A DNA stretch of 64,000 nucleotides from Rhizobacter sp964253025 (GTDB taxonomy: Bacteria; Pseudomonadota; Gammaproteobacteria; Burkholderiales; Burkholderiaceae_C), in the NCBI RefSeq assembly GCF_964253025.1, contig NZ_CAXUQC020000001.1:2790001-2854000 (forward strand). The letters are read 5' to 3'. The notes beneath the pieces are model-generated. The model was not told the origin of the DNA and made no database searches. It saw only the letters and a program-made list of their open reading frames with translations. The translations under genes and the position numbers were made by a program. Below are positions 1 through 8,505 of this stretch, piece by piece; position 1 is the stretch's first letter; each line of letters begins with the position of its first letter.

Positions 1-107
1 TGAAACATCACCTTTTCTCGAAGTGACGCTACCGGAAATTCGCATTTACACGAAGTGTTGAGAAGCCTCAGAATGCTTCATCGCTTCCCTTCACTGAAAG
101 GATCTTC

Positions 108-794
108 ATGAACCAGTCTCTGCAAACCGCTTACGGTTTCGGCACTTCCACCGAAGCCCGCAACCGCGTCCTGCGCAACACCTATTGGTTGCTCGCGCTG
201 TCCATGGTGCCGACGGTGCTCGGCGCCTGGATCGGCCTGGCCACCGGTCTCGTCTCGGGTCTCTCGGGCGGCATCGGCGCCATCGTCTTCCTGGGCGGCG
301 CGTTCGCCTTCATGTTCGCCATCGAGCGCACGAAGAACTCGGCCGCCGGCGTGCCGGTGCTGCTGGCATTCACGTTCTTCATGGGCCTGATGCTGTCGCG
401 CATGGTCGGCATGGTGCTCGGCATGGCCAACGGCGCCGGCCTGATCATGATGGCCTTTGCCGGCACGGGCGCCATCTTCTTCGGCATGGCCGCGCTGTCG
501 TCGGTGATCAAGCGTGACCTGACCGCCATGGGCAAGTGGCTCTTCATCGGCGCCATCATGCTGCTGGTGGCCGGTGTCGCGAACATCTTCCTGCAGTCGA
601 GCGCACTGATGATCACGATTGCCGTGCTGGCGATCGGCATCTTCTCGGCCTTCATCCTGCACGACCTCAAGCGAGTGCAAGACGGCCTTGAAACGAACTA
701 CATTAGCGCCACCTTGGGTGTGTACCTCAGCCTCTACAACGTCTTCCAGTCGTTGCTGATGCTGTTCGGACTGGCTGGCGGCCGCGACGAGTAA
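108..794 (+). CDS. Bax inhibitor-1/YccA family membrane protein
   Basis: Encodes 228 residues with about seven hydrophobic segments, the usual size and architecture of bacterial BI-1/YccA proteins, which sit in the inner membrane and in E. coli interact with the FtsH protease. The first ~25 residues are polar, then membrane segments follow without a cleavable signal; the C-terminus ends with a short charged tail. The ATG is preceded by GAAAGGA (96-102) at good spacing. It is followed by its own strong terminator, so it is a single-gene transcript. Family assignment is confident; the exact role is not visible from sequence. Confidence 0.88.
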   Translation: MNQSLQTAYGFGTSTEARNRVLRNTYWLLALSMVPTVLGAWIGLATGLVSGLSGGIGAIVFLGGAFAFMFAIERTKNSAAGVPVLLAFTFFMGLMLSRMVGMVLGMANGAGLIMMAFAGTGAIFFGMAALSSVIKRDLTAMGKWLFIGAIMLLVAGVANIFLQSSALMITIAVLAIGIFSAFILHDLKRVQDGLETNYISATLGVYLSLYNVFQSLLMLFGLAGGRDE

Positions 795-812
795 CCGCTT
801 CCTGACCGACCT

Positions 813-839
813 CGGGGCCTTCGGGCCCCGTTTGTTTTT
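813..839 (+). terminator. Rho-independent terminator after BI-1 gene
   Basis: A 7-bp stem CGGGGCC/GGCCCCG (813-819 with 824-830) closes a TTCG tetraloop and is followed by TTTGTTTTT. Classic intrinsic terminator, 18 bases after the stop codon. Confidence 0.9.
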
Positions 840-859
840 GCGCAGGAGAACGTCGCCCC

Positions 860-1471
860 ATGCACCCTCGCTCCGGGGCGGCGCTGTCGGACGTCCTGTT
901 CGACATCGCCGCCGACACGACACGCCCCCGCATCTCCATTGGCGAGCTGCTGCAGGCCCTGGACGACCGCGCCCTCGCTGCGCTGCTCCTCATCTTCGCG
1001 CTCCCCAACGCCATTCCCATGCCCCCGGGCACCTCGTCCGTGCTGGGCACCCCCCTCGTCTTCCTCACCGCTCAGCTGACGCTCGGCCTGTCGCCCTGGT
1101 TGCCGCGCTTCATCGCCAACCGCTCCGTCTCGCGGTCCGATTTCTCGGCCGTGGTGGCGCGGCTGGCGCCGTGGCTCGCGCGTGCCGAGCGCCTCCTGCG
1201 CCCGCGCCTGCTGTGGCTCACCTGCGCCGTGGGCGAACGCCTGATCGGCGCGGTCTGCCTGTTCCTGGCCGTGGTACTCGTGCTGCCGATTCCCTTCGGC
1301 AACATGTTGCCCGCGGCGGCGATCAGTCTGCTGGCGCTGGGCGTGCTCGAGCGCGATGGCCTGTGGGTGATCGCCGGCCTCATCACCGCGGCCGCCGGCA
1401 CGGCGCTCGTGGCGGGCGTGCTGGCGGGCATGGCGAAGGCGGCGATGTTCCTGATCGCCGCCTGGTTCTAG
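860..1471 (+). CDS. ExoD-like exopolysaccharide synthesis family membrane protein
   Basis: A 203-residue protein resembling the ExoD family: a polar N-terminus containing the 'ISIGELLQALDDRALAALLL' region, then the conserved 'FALPNAIPMPPGTSSVLG' type segment, then several hydrophobic helices. ExoD was named from rhizobial exopolysaccharide and alkali-tolerance mutants, but its biochemistry is unknown. An AGGAG (844-848) precedes the ATG with a rather long 11-base gap. It converges with the MocR-type gene 12 bases downstream. Confidence 0.8.
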   Translation: MHPRSGAALSDVLFDIAADTTRPRISIGELLQALDDRALAALLLIFALPNAIPMPPGTSSVLGTPLVFLTAQLTLGLSPWLPRFIANRSVSRSDFSAVVARLAPWLARAERLLRPRLLWLTCAVGERLIGAVCLFLAVVLVLPIPFGNMLPAAAISLLALGVLERDGLWVIAGLITAAAGTALVAGVLAGMAKAAMFLIAAWF

Positions 1472-1483
1472 GCGTGTGTCGGG

Positions 1484-2974
1484 TCAGTCGGCCAGGACCG
1501 GCTCGACCGACATGTCGTCACGCGGGCGGCGCCGGGCGCCGACCGTGGCGGTGGCCACCATCTGGCAGGCAATCTCGCCAATGCGCTTGAGCCCCGCGCG
1601 GTAGGCGTCGTCCCATCGCCCGCCCACGCCGAGGCGGATGCAATGTCGATAGCGGTCGGTGGCGCTGAACATGGTGCCGGGCGCCAGCACGATGTGCTCG
1701 GTCCGGCAGGCGCGAAAGAGCGCCAGCGAGTCGATGGCCGGGGGCAGCTCCACCCAGAGGATGAAGCCGCCCGGGGGATCCGTCACCCGCGTGCCGGTCG
1801 GAAACGTCGTGGCGATGATGCCGCGTGCCTCGTCGACGCGTGCGCCCACGGTGGCCCGCAACTGCCGGAATCCCGCCTCGGTGCCCGGTTGGGTGAGCAG
1901 GTCGGCCATGGCCAGTTCAAGGATGGCCGTCTGGGCGCCGCTCGTGGCCGCCTTCAGGCCCTCCACCTTCGCCTGCCATCGTCCGGCCTCCACCCAGCCC
2001 AGGCGAATGCCCGGAGCCACGGTCTTGGAGAACGAGCCGCACATCATCACGTGGCCGGTGGTGTCGAAGGACTTCACGGCGCACCGCATGTGGTCGTGCT
2101 CGGCGAGATCGTTGTAGAGCACGTCCTCGATGAGCGGCACGTCGTGTCGCGACACCATGCGCGCCAGCCGGGCGCGGTCGTCGAGCGACAGGGTGGACCC
2201 GATCGGGTTCGACAGGGTCGGCACGACGAGCACGGCCTTCACCGGCTGCGTGTCGAGCGCCAGCTGGAGTGCGTCGAGCGACATCCCGTGCTGCGGGTGC
2301 GTCGGGATCTCGAGCGCCCGCAGGTGCAGGTTCTCGAGGATCGTGAGGAAACCGAAATAGGTCGGCGACTCCAGCGCGACGATGTCCCCGGGCTGCGTCA
2401 CCGCCCTCAGGCACAAGGTGATCGCCTCGATGCAGCCGTTGGTGATGACGATGTCGCGGCTGTCGAGCTCGCAGCCCATGCGCAGGGCGTGCCGCGAGAT
2501 GGCCCGCCGCAGGGATTCCTCGCCCCCGCCGATCGGGTAGTGGCACAGGCTGCGGCGATGCCGTTGCGCTGCCCGGGTGACCGCACGGCGCACCCGGTCC
2601 TGGCTGAACAGTTCAGCGCTCGGGCAGGCGGCGCCGAAGGAGAGGTAGTCCGGATCGTTGGCCAGGCGCATCACCTGCACGGTGAGCGAACTGACGTCGA
2701 CCTCCCGGCTGTCGACGGGCGGGTGAGAGGTCTCGGGCTGCGGCAGCGTCGGTCCGCGCGTGGCGACGAAGTAGCCGGAGCGCGGGCGGGCCTCGATCAA
2801 TCGGGCGTCCTCCAGCGAGCGGTACGCCTGGATCACCGTCGACAGCGAGACGCCCTTCTGTCGCGCCATTTCGCGCACCGACGGCACCCGCTCGCCGGCG
2901 GCGAGCGTGCCGCTCCGGATCGCCCGGGCGATCGTCTCGGCCAGCTGGAGGTAGAGCGCACCATCGGAAGACAT
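1484..2974 (-). CDS. MocR-type transcriptional regulator with aminotransferase domain (PdxR family)
   Basis: A 496-residue fusion of an N-terminal GntR winged helix (about residues 1-75, including 'SLSTVIQAYRSLEDARLIE') and a C-terminal fold-type I aminotransferase domain. The PLP-binding lysine is in 'MCGSFSKTVAPGIRLGW'. MocR proteins use the aminotransferase domain to sense PLP or an amino compound rather than as enzymes. The frame stays open upstream, but the ATG at 2974 begins immediately before the winged helix and is the likely start. It diverges from the DUF2917-type gene, with an inverted CTGTACT repeat between them that is a plausible autoregulatory operator. Confidence 0.88.
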   Translation of the reverse strand: MSSDGALYLQLAETIARAIRSGTLAAGERVPSVREMARQKGVSLSTVIQAYRSLEDARLIEARPRSGYFVATRGPTLPQPETSHPPVDSREVDVSSLTVQVMRLANDPDYLSFGAACPSAELFSQDRVRRAVTRAAQRHRRSLCHYPIGGGEESLRRAISRHALRMGCELDSRDIVITNGCIEAITLCLRAVTQPGDIVALESPTYFGFLTILENLHLRALEIPTHPQHGMSLDALQLALDTQPVKAVLVVPTLSNPIGSTLSLDDRARLARMVSRHDVPLIEDVLYNDLAEHDHMRCAVKSFDTTGHVMMCGSFSKTVAPGIRLGWVEAGRWQAKVEGLKAATSGAQTAILELAMADLLTQPGTEAGFRQLRATVGARVDEARGIIATTFPTGTRVTDPPGGFILWVELPPAIDSLALFRACRTEHIVLAPGTMFSATDRYRHCIRLGVGGRWDDAYRAGLKRIGEIACQMVATATVGARRRPRDDMSVEPVLAD

Positions 2975-2983
2975 GATTCCATT

Positions 2984-3016
2984 CTGTACTGCCACATCGG
3001 GAGCGGACCAGTACAG
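2984..3016. promoter_or_regulatory. Inverted repeat, candidate MocR operator
   Basis: CTGTACT (2984-2990) and AGTACAG (3010-3016) form perfect 7-bp inverted arms separated by 19 bases, directly in front of the MocR-type gene and facing the DUF2917-type gene. GntR/MocR regulators often bind such CTGTAC-containing half sites; the link to this regulator is inferred from position. Confidence 0.55.
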
Positions 3017-3127
3017 ATGCGCACCACTGCGACCGACACAGGTCCCGCGCGGGCGCCAACTGTGTGCACTGATCTGGTCAGGCCCTGTGTCTGGCGGGAG
3101 GGCTCGGGCAGCCCTAACGTAGGCACC

Positions 3128-3427
3128 ATGAACACCCTCACAGCCCCCTCCCCGGCTTGCGCCGCCCTCCGGACCCCCGATACACCGGCGGCACGCGCGG
3201 CCATCGCGCCCTTCCGGATCGCCCCGGGTGCCGTGCTGACGCTGCGTCAGGGTCGCGACATGCGTGTGGAGGTGATCGAGGGGCGTTTGTGGATCACCGC
3301 CGAGGGCGATGCCCAGGACCACATCGTCGGACCGGGCGGACGGCACTCGATGGGCCGGATCGCGGCGGTGGTGATGGAAAGCCTGGGGCCGACCCCCGCC
3401 CTGCTGCGCATCGTCCCCGACCGCTGA
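3128..3427 (+). CDS. DUF2917-type small protein
   Basis: A 99-residue protein whose centre reads 'VLTLRQGRDMRVEVIEGRLWITAEGD' followed by 'DHIVGPGGRHSM', the cupin-like pattern of DUF2917 proteins, which are common next to MocR-type regulators in Burkholderiales. No signal peptide or membrane helix is visible. It is divergent from the MocR-type gene and probably controlled by it through the inverted repeat. Molecular function is unknown. Confidence 0.75.
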   Translation: MNTLTAPSPACAALRTPDTPAARAAIAPFRIAPGAVLTLRQGRDMRVEVIEGRLWITAEGDAQDHIVGPGGRHSMGRIAAVVMESLGPTPALLRIVPDR

Positions 3428-3460
3428 GCCGAACGGGGCCGCCCCGGGCCCCGAGGTCCG

Positions 3461-5023
3461 TCAGTGGGCGCCGCCGGCGTCGGCCGTGCCGCCGCCCGCA
3501 CGCGGCCGCGTGGTCCACACCATGCCGATCAGCAGCAGGAAGAGCACGGCGGACACGTAGAAGATGTCCGTCGCGGCCATCGTGTACGCCTGCTGGTCCA
3601 CCAGGCGGTTGAGGACGGCCAGCGCCTGGTCGGGCGTGTGACCGGCAGCACCGAGACCGCCCAGCGCCCTCGTTGCCGCGTCGTTCGACGGATTGACGGC
3701 CTCGGCAAGGTGAGCGTGGTGCATCACCGCTCGATTCTCCCAGGCGGTCGTGAAGATCGACGTGCCCATCGCGCCGGCCGTGATGCGCACGAAGTTGCTC
3801 AGTCCGGCGGCCGCAGGCATGCGGTCGGGTGTCAAGCCCGAGAACACGATGGCCTGCAGCGGGATGAAGAAGAAGGCCATCGCGGCGCCTTGCAGTACCG
3901 TGGGCAGCAGGACGGTGGCGAAGTCGGCCTGCACGGTGAAGTGGGATCGCATCCACAGCACGAGCGCGAAGCCGACGAAGGCAACCGTGGCCAGGCGCCG
4001 CGGGTCGATGCGCCCGACGTTCTTGCCGACCCACGGTGAGAGCACGATGGCCAGCAGACCGACCGGCGCCAGCGCCAGGCCGGCCCACGTGGCGGTGTAC
4101 CCCATGTACTGCTGCAGCCACAACGGCATGAGCACCACATTGCCGAAGAAGAGCCCGTAAGCCACGGCCAGCGACACGGTGGCCAGCGTGAAGTTGCGCC
4201 GGGTGAAGAGCCGCAGGTCCACGATCGGGTTCTCCTCGGTGAGCTCCCATGCCAGGAAGAAGAGGAAGCCCACCGCGGCCACCACCGCCAGCGCGATGAT
4301 CTCGCCCGACTCGAACCAGTCGAGTTCCTTGCCCTTGTCGATCATGATCTGCAGGGCACCGACCCACAGCACCAGCAATGCCAGGCCCACCCAGTCGAGT
4401 GGCACCCGGCGCGGTCCCGGATCCCGCTTGCGGTAGATGGACCAGGCAGCCGCGGCCGCGAGCAGGCCCACCGGCACGTTGATGTAGAAGATCCAGGGCC
4501 AGGCGATGTTGTCGGTGATCCACCCCCCGAGCAGCGGACCCACTACCGGGGCCACGAGCACGGTCATCGCCCACATCGCCATCGCGGTGCCGGCCTTGGC
4601 GCGCGGATAGCTCGACAGCAGCAAGGTCTGCGAAAGCGGAATCATGGGTCCGGCCACCAGGCCCTGGAGCACCCGGAACGCGATCAGCATGCCGATGTTC
4701 GGCGCCAGGCCGCACAGCCACGACGCCAGCACGAACAGCAGGATGCTCGCAATGAAGAGCCGCACCTGGCCGAAGCGCTGCGTGAGCCAGCCGGTCAACG
4801 GCACCGAGATGGCGTTGGCGACCCCGAAGGACGTGATGACCCAGGTGCCCTGCCCCGGGCTCACGCCCATGTCGCCCGCGATGGCCGGAATGGAGACGTT
4901 CGCGATCGAGCTGTCGAGCACGTTCATGAACGTCGCGAGCGACAGGGCGATCGTGCCCAGCACCAGTTGGCTGCCGGTCAACGGCGCAAGTTCGGCCGGA
5001 GCGGCAGCGGAAGGCGATGACAT
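3461..5023 (-). CDS. emrB: DHA2-family (EmrB-like) MFS multidrug efflux permease
   Basis: A 520-residue permease with 14 predicted membrane segments, characteristic of the DHA2 (EmrB/QacA) branch of the major facilitator superfamily. It begins with a short polar segment, then 'GTIALSLATFMNVLDSSIANVSIPAIAGDMG', the DHA2 motif D1 region with the membrane-embedded aspartate. It is the last gene of a three-gene operon with an HlyD-type adaptor 18 bases upstream and an outer membrane channel, together a proton-driven tripartite drug exporter. Substrate cannot be told. The operon is likely repressed by the MarR protein encoded upstream. Confidence 0.93.
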   Translation of the reverse strand: MSSPSAAAPAELAPLTGSQLVLGTIALSLATFMNVLDSSIANVSIPAIAGDMGVSPGQGTWVITSFGVANAISVPLTGWLTQRFGQVRLFIASILLFVLASWLCGLAPNIGMLIAFRVLQGLVAGPMIPLSQTLLLSSYPRAKAGTAMAMWAMTVLVAPVVGPLLGGWITDNIAWPWIFYINVPVGLLAAAAAWSIYRKRDPGPRRVPLDWVGLALLVLWVGALQIMIDKGKELDWFESGEIIALAVVAAVGFLFFLAWELTEENPIVDLRLFTRRNFTLATVSLAVAYGLFFGNVVLMPLWLQQYMGYTATWAGLALAPVGLLAIVLSPWVGKNVGRIDPRRLATVAFVGFALVLWMRSHFTVQADFATVLLPTVLQGAAMAFFFIPLQAIVFSGLTPDRMPAAAGLSNFVRITAGAMGTSIFTTAWENRAVMHHAHLAEAVNPSNDAATRALGGLGAAGHTPDQALAVLNRLVDQQAYTMAATDIFYVSAVLFLLLIGMVWTTRPRAGGGTADAGGAH

Positions 5024-5041
5024 GGTGTGGCCTTCGAAGGA

Positions 5042-6331
5042 TCAGTGGGCACGGGCCAATGCGGGTGACGACGAAGCGGCATGAGCCATCGTCCGGCCGT
5101 CGACCGACCCGCTCGCACCCGGGGCCGGGCGGCGGCCGAGGTTGGCCGCGATGATGTCCTGTACCGCTTGGTCCGCCGCGGTGTCGACGGCTGCCGAGGC
5201 CGCGGGCGCCGCGCCGATCGTGGCGCGCGGGACGTCGGCCAGCATCTTGCCGGAGGTGTCGCTCACGTCGACGCGCGCCTCGATCGACAAACCCACCCGC
5301 AAGGGATGCGCCGCCAGCTCGCGAGGGTCGAGCGACACCCGCACCGGCACGCGCTGCACCACCTTGATCCAGTTCCCCGTGGCGTTCTGGGCTGGCAGCA
5401 GCGCGAAGGCCGCACCGGTGCCCGCCCCCAGCCCTTCGACGTGGCCGTGGTACTGCACCTGCTTGCCGTAGAGGTCGGCCTGCATCGTCACCGGTTGTCC
5501 GATGCGCAGGTCCTTCAACTGGCTTTCCTTGAAGTTGGCGTCCACCCAGACGTGGTCGAGCGCGATGACCGACAGCAACGGCGTGCCGGCCTGCACGCGT
5601 TGACCCACCTGAACGTTGCGACGGGCGACATGGCCGTTGACCGGCGAGACCAGCGCGACACGTTCGAGGGCCAGGTGCGCCTCACGCACACGGGCCGCCG
5701 CACGGAGCACGTTCGGGTGCTCCGCCACGGACGTGTTGTCGGTCAGGGACTGGTTGGAGGCCAGCTGTTCGCGGGCCGCGAGCACCGCCGAGTTCGCGGC
5801 AGCGACCGCACTGCGAGCGGCTGCGAGCTGGGCATTGGCATGATCGAACTCTTCCTTGCCGACGGCACCGGTGGTCACCAGCGGCGCACGGCGACGCACA
5901 TCGTCCTCGGCTCGGGCCAGCTCGCTCTTCACGCGTGACTGCTCTGCCTCCCGCAGGGCGACCTGCGCCTTGAGCGCGGCGTTGTTCGCGAACAGGGTGC
6001 GCACTTCGCGCACCGTCTGGGCGAGCTGCGCTTCGGCCTGATCCAGCGCCACGCGAGCGTCGGCGGGATCGAGCATGACCAGGGACTGGCCGGCCTTGAC
6101 GAAGTCCGTGTCGTCGGCCTCGATGGCGACGACGGTGCCGCTCAGCTGCGGAGTCACTTGCACGACGTGCGCCTGCACGTAGGCGTTGTCGGTGTGTTCG
6201 AAGTGGCTGAGGACCAAGGCGTAGTAGGCCCCGTACGCCACGCCGGCCAGCACGACCGCCGCAGCGACGGCAGTGAGGGCAAGGCGACGCTTGGAGCGGA
6301 GATCGGAGCTGGGTTGGGCTGGGGTCGTCAT
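5042..6331 (-). CDS. emrA: HlyD/EmrA-type membrane fusion protein
   Basis: A 429-residue periplasmic adaptor: one N-terminal membrane anchor at about residues 17-38, a biotinyl-lipoyl-like half ('HVVQVTPQLSGTVVAIEADDTDFVKAGQSLVMLD'), a long alpha-helical hairpin rich in Ala, Gln, Glu and Arg, then the second lipoyl half and beta-barrel ('VNGHVARRNVQVGQRVQAGTPLL'). The C-terminal ~60 residues are Ala-rich and look disordered. It sits between the channel and permease genes and bridges the two in the envelope. Confidence 0.93.
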   Translation of the reverse strand: MTTPAQPSSDLRSKRRLALTAVAAAVVLAGVAYGAYYALVLSHFEHTDNAYVQAHVVQVTPQLSGTVVAIEADDTDFVKAGQSLVMLDPADARVALDQAEAQLAQTVREVRTLFANNAALKAQVALREAEQSRVKSELARAEDDVRRRAPLVTTGAVGKEEFDHANAQLAAARSAVAAANSAVLAAREQLASNQSLTDNTSVAEHPNVLRAAARVREAHLALERVALVSPVNGHVARRNVQVGQRVQAGTPLLSVIALDHVWVDANFKESQLKDLRIGQPVTMQADLYGKQVQYHGHVEGLGAGTGAAFALLPAQNATGNWIKVVQRVPVRVSLDPRELAAHPLRVGLSIEARVDVSDTSGKMLADVPRATIGAAPAASAAVDTAADQAVQDIIAANLGRRPAPGASGSVDGRTMAHAASSSPALARAH

Positions 6332-6376
6332 GGGATTTCCTGGAAGAAGTTGTCGCTGGTCGCGAGGTCGGGTGGC

Positions 6377-7837
6377 TCAGGGGGCGGTGAACCCGCCACC
6401 GACCGAACGAGCCAGGGCGGCCTGCGTGTCGAGGACGCGGGCCTTCAGATCGGCGGCCGAACGGCGCTGAGCGAGCAGGGAGGACTCGGCTTGCAGCACG
6501 GTGAGGTGGCTGCCCAGCCCCGCGCGATAGCGCTGAGTGGCCAGGTCGTAGGCCGCTTCGGCCGCAGCACCTGCCTCGCCCTGCAGCTGCTGCTGGCGCT
6601 CGATGGAGCGCAGGGAGCTGAGCTGGTCGGCCACGTCCCGCACGGCGTCCAGCACCGCGCCGTTGTAGGCGGCCACCGCGGCATCGACGTCGGCGGTCTT
6701 GCCGCGCAGGCTGGCGCGCAGCCGCGCCTGGTCGAACAGCGGAAGGTGCAGCGCCGCGCCGGCTCCGTACTGCCGGCTGCCGCCTTCGAGCAGGCGATCG
6801 AGCCCGATGCTGGACAGTCCGACGAAGGCCTGCAGGTTCACATTGGGGTAGAACGCTGCGCGCACCGCGTCGCTGTCGTCGATCGCTGCCTGTGCACGCC
6901 AGCGGGCGGCAGTGACGTCTGCTCGTCGGGCCAGCAGGTCGGCCGGCAAGGTGCCTGGCAGCACGAGCGGCTTCAGGCCAGACAGTCGCGGCGACAAGGC
7001 GTCAAGGGCGTCGGGCGCTTGCCGGGTCAAGGCAGCGAGCGCATGCCGAACCCGCGCGATCTGTTCATCGACGGCCTCGACCTGCTGACGCGTCTCCGGG
7101 ATCGAACCCTCACCCTGGCGCAGTTCCACCTGGGTGTCCAGGCCGGCCCGGACCCGTTGCCGGATGAGCGCGAGCATCTCTTCGCGCTGGGCAAGGGCCC
7201 TGACGTTGACGTCACGCTGCGCGACGAGACGCGCGAGCTGCATGTACGCCTGGGTCACCTGGTGGGCCAGCAGAAGACGTGTGGCCGCAACGTCGGCCTC
7301 GGCTGCCTGGCGCAGGCCCACGGCGGCTTCCAGCTGCGATTGCTGGCGACCGAAGAAGTCGAACTCATGGGAGAGCGTCAGTTGCAGGGTGCCGCTCGAC
7401 GCCGTCGATCCTGCCAGGGGCTTGGGCACCATGCCGTTGGCCGTGTAACGCTGCCGCATCGCCTCGCCGCTGGCACTCGCCTGCAGGCCCGTTGCCGCAT
7501 CGGCGCCCTCGACGCCGGCATGCGCCCGGCCGAGGCGAGCCACGGCGGCGTCGAGTGTGGGGCTGCCCTCCAGCGCACGCGCCATCAGGCCGTCGAGCGC
7601 CGGGTCACCGAACCCGCGCCACCAGTCATGGTCGATCGACGCAGGAGGGGACGGGGGCGACTCCCCGCGCAAACCCAGCGATGCCGGGTCGAGTTCGCGG
7701 CTCTGCGGCGCAATGCCGGCCGGACTGGCGCAACCCGCCAGCACAAGCAGTGCAGCGGAAGCCAGCGCCGCCAGCAGGGCGGTGCCAGTGAGCCATGCGG
7801 CGAGGGCCGGTGGCGGGGGCGATGAAGGGCAATGCAT
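6377..7837 (-). CDS. NodT-family outer membrane efflux lipoprotein
   Basis: A TolC/NodT-type channel of 486 residues: signal peptide and lipobox ('ALLVLAGCASPAG'), two repeats of the outer-membrane efflux domain with long coiled-coil helices. An upstream in-frame ATG at 7885 lies inside the MarR-type operator, so the ATG at 7837, just before the signal peptide, is preferred; no clear Shine-Dalgarno is visible. First gene of the efflux operon; the following adaptor begins 45 bases later. Confidence 0.9.
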   Translation of the reverse strand: MHCPSSPPPPALAAWLTGTALLAALASAALLVLAGCASPAGIAPQSRELDPASLGLRGESPPSPPASIDHDWWRGFGDPALDGLMARALEGSPTLDAAVARLGRAHAGVEGADAATGLQASASGEAMRQRYTANGMVPKPLAGSTASSGTLQLTLSHEFDFFGRQQSQLEAAVGLRQAAEADVAATRLLLAHQVTQAYMQLARLVAQRDVNVRALAQREEMLALIRQRVRAGLDTQVELRQGEGSIPETRQQVEAVDEQIARVRHALAALTRQAPDALDALSPRLSGLKPLVLPGTLPADLLARRADVTAARWRAQAAIDDSDAVRAAFYPNVNLQAFVGLSSIGLDRLLEGGSRQYGAGAALHLPLFDQARLRASLRGKTADVDAAVAAYNGAVLDAVRDVADQLSSLRSIERQQQLQGEAGAAAEAAYDLATQRYRAGLGSHLTVLQAESSLLAQRRSAADLKARVLDTQAALARSVGGGFTAP

Positions 7838-7869
7838 GACGGACGGTTCGCGAAAAGGTTGACAGGGCT

Positions 7870-7910
7870 TTAGTTGCCTAGGCATCTAATGGTTTAAAAA
7901 AACGGGGCAA
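7870..7910 (-). promoter_or_regulatory. Efflux operon promoter with MarR-type operator
   Basis: A 20-bp near-perfect palindrome (18 of 20 positions symmetric) centred on TGCCTAGGCA lies at 7870-7889. On the minus strand a TTGCCC (7910-7905) and TAGATG (7888-7883), 16 bases apart, could be -35 and -10, so the operator would cover the -10 and block transcription. The same 10-mer core is found in the marR promoter at 8425-8434. Confidence 0.75.
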
Positions 7911-7918
7911 GCGTTGCG

Positions 7919-8410
7919 TCAGCCCTGCTCAGGAGGGTCGCGCAGCGACTCGCCGTTCTCCAGCATGCGCAGCAGATACCCCTTCAGGGCCTGCCATTCC
8001 GACTTGGAGAACCCGGCCAGATGGGCATTCATGACCTCGGACAGCGCCTCGGGAATCGATTGGGCGACTGTCTCCCCGTGGGGAGTGAGCTCGACGTTGA
8101 CGACCCGGCGATCGGTGGCCGAGCGGATGCGGCGGCACAGGCCCTTCGCCTCGAGCCGGTCAAGCAGGCGCGTCGTGGCACCCGGGTCCATGTGCAGCTC
8201 GCGGGCGAGCTCGGCCACGGTGGACGCGCTGCCCATCTTCAGCTTGAAGAGAGGCGCCCACTGCGCATGGGTGAGCCCGACGGGCTCAAGGCGCCGCCCG
8301 GTGTGCTGGGTGAGACTCAGCAGCACGCGCCGCATCAGGTAGCCGACGCTTGCCTCGGCCGTGTAGTTCTCGGCACGATAGAAGTCGGCAGGCGCGGCAG
8401 GTTTGACCAT
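7919..8410 (-). CDS. MarR-family transcriptional repressor of the efflux operon
   Basis: A 163-residue MarR-type winged-helix protein: N-terminal dimerisation helices, recognition region 'STVAELARELHMDPGATTRLLDRLEAKGLCRR' and wing 'RSATDRRVVNVELTPHGE'. Located 81 bases upstream of the efflux operon in the same direction. Two copies of a TGCCTAGGCA palindrome, one before the operon and one in its own promoter, point to autoregulation and control of the pump. The ATG almost coincides with the expected transcription start, so the message may be leaderless. Confidence 0.9.
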   Translation of the reverse strand: MVKPAAPADFYRAENYTAEASVGYLMRRVLLSLTQHTGRRLEPVGLTHAQWAPLFKLKMGSASTVAELARELHMDPGATTRLLDRLEAKGLCRRIRSATDRRVVNVELTPHGETVAQSIPEALSEVMNAHLAGFSKSEWQALKGYLLRMLENGESLRDPPEQG

Positions 8411-8416
8411 GTGTCG

Positions 8417-8445
8417 AATTTACATGCCTAGGCATACATTGTCAA
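8417..8445 (-). promoter_or_regulatory. marR promoter with operator in the spacer
   Basis: On the minus strand TTGACA (8445-8440) and TAAATT (8422-8417) are separated by 17 bases, an excellent sigma70 promoter. The perfect 12-bp palindrome ATGCCTAGGCAT (8424-8435) fills the spacer. The expected start is about 7 bases downstream of the -10, at the marR ATG (8410). Confidence 0.85.
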
Positions 8446-8494
8446 GGCAGTGGACTCCGGCCGCCTTGGGGTCGTGCGATCCGTTCCCCATGGC

Positions 8495-8500
8495 TACACT
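8495..8500 (+). promoter_or_regulatory. Candidate -10 of the ABC exporter gene
   Basis: TACACT at 8495-8500, five bases before the ATG at 8506 and without a recognisable ribosome binding site between them; the expected start would fall on the ATG. The -35 is poor. The MarR-type palindrome lies about 60 bases upstream. Confidence 0.4.
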
Positions 8501-8505
8501 GCGGC

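Noticed and set aside
1..107. End of an upstream gene at the left edge
   Set aside because: Too short to support any coding call; only the promoter and ribosome binding site of the first gene are credible here.
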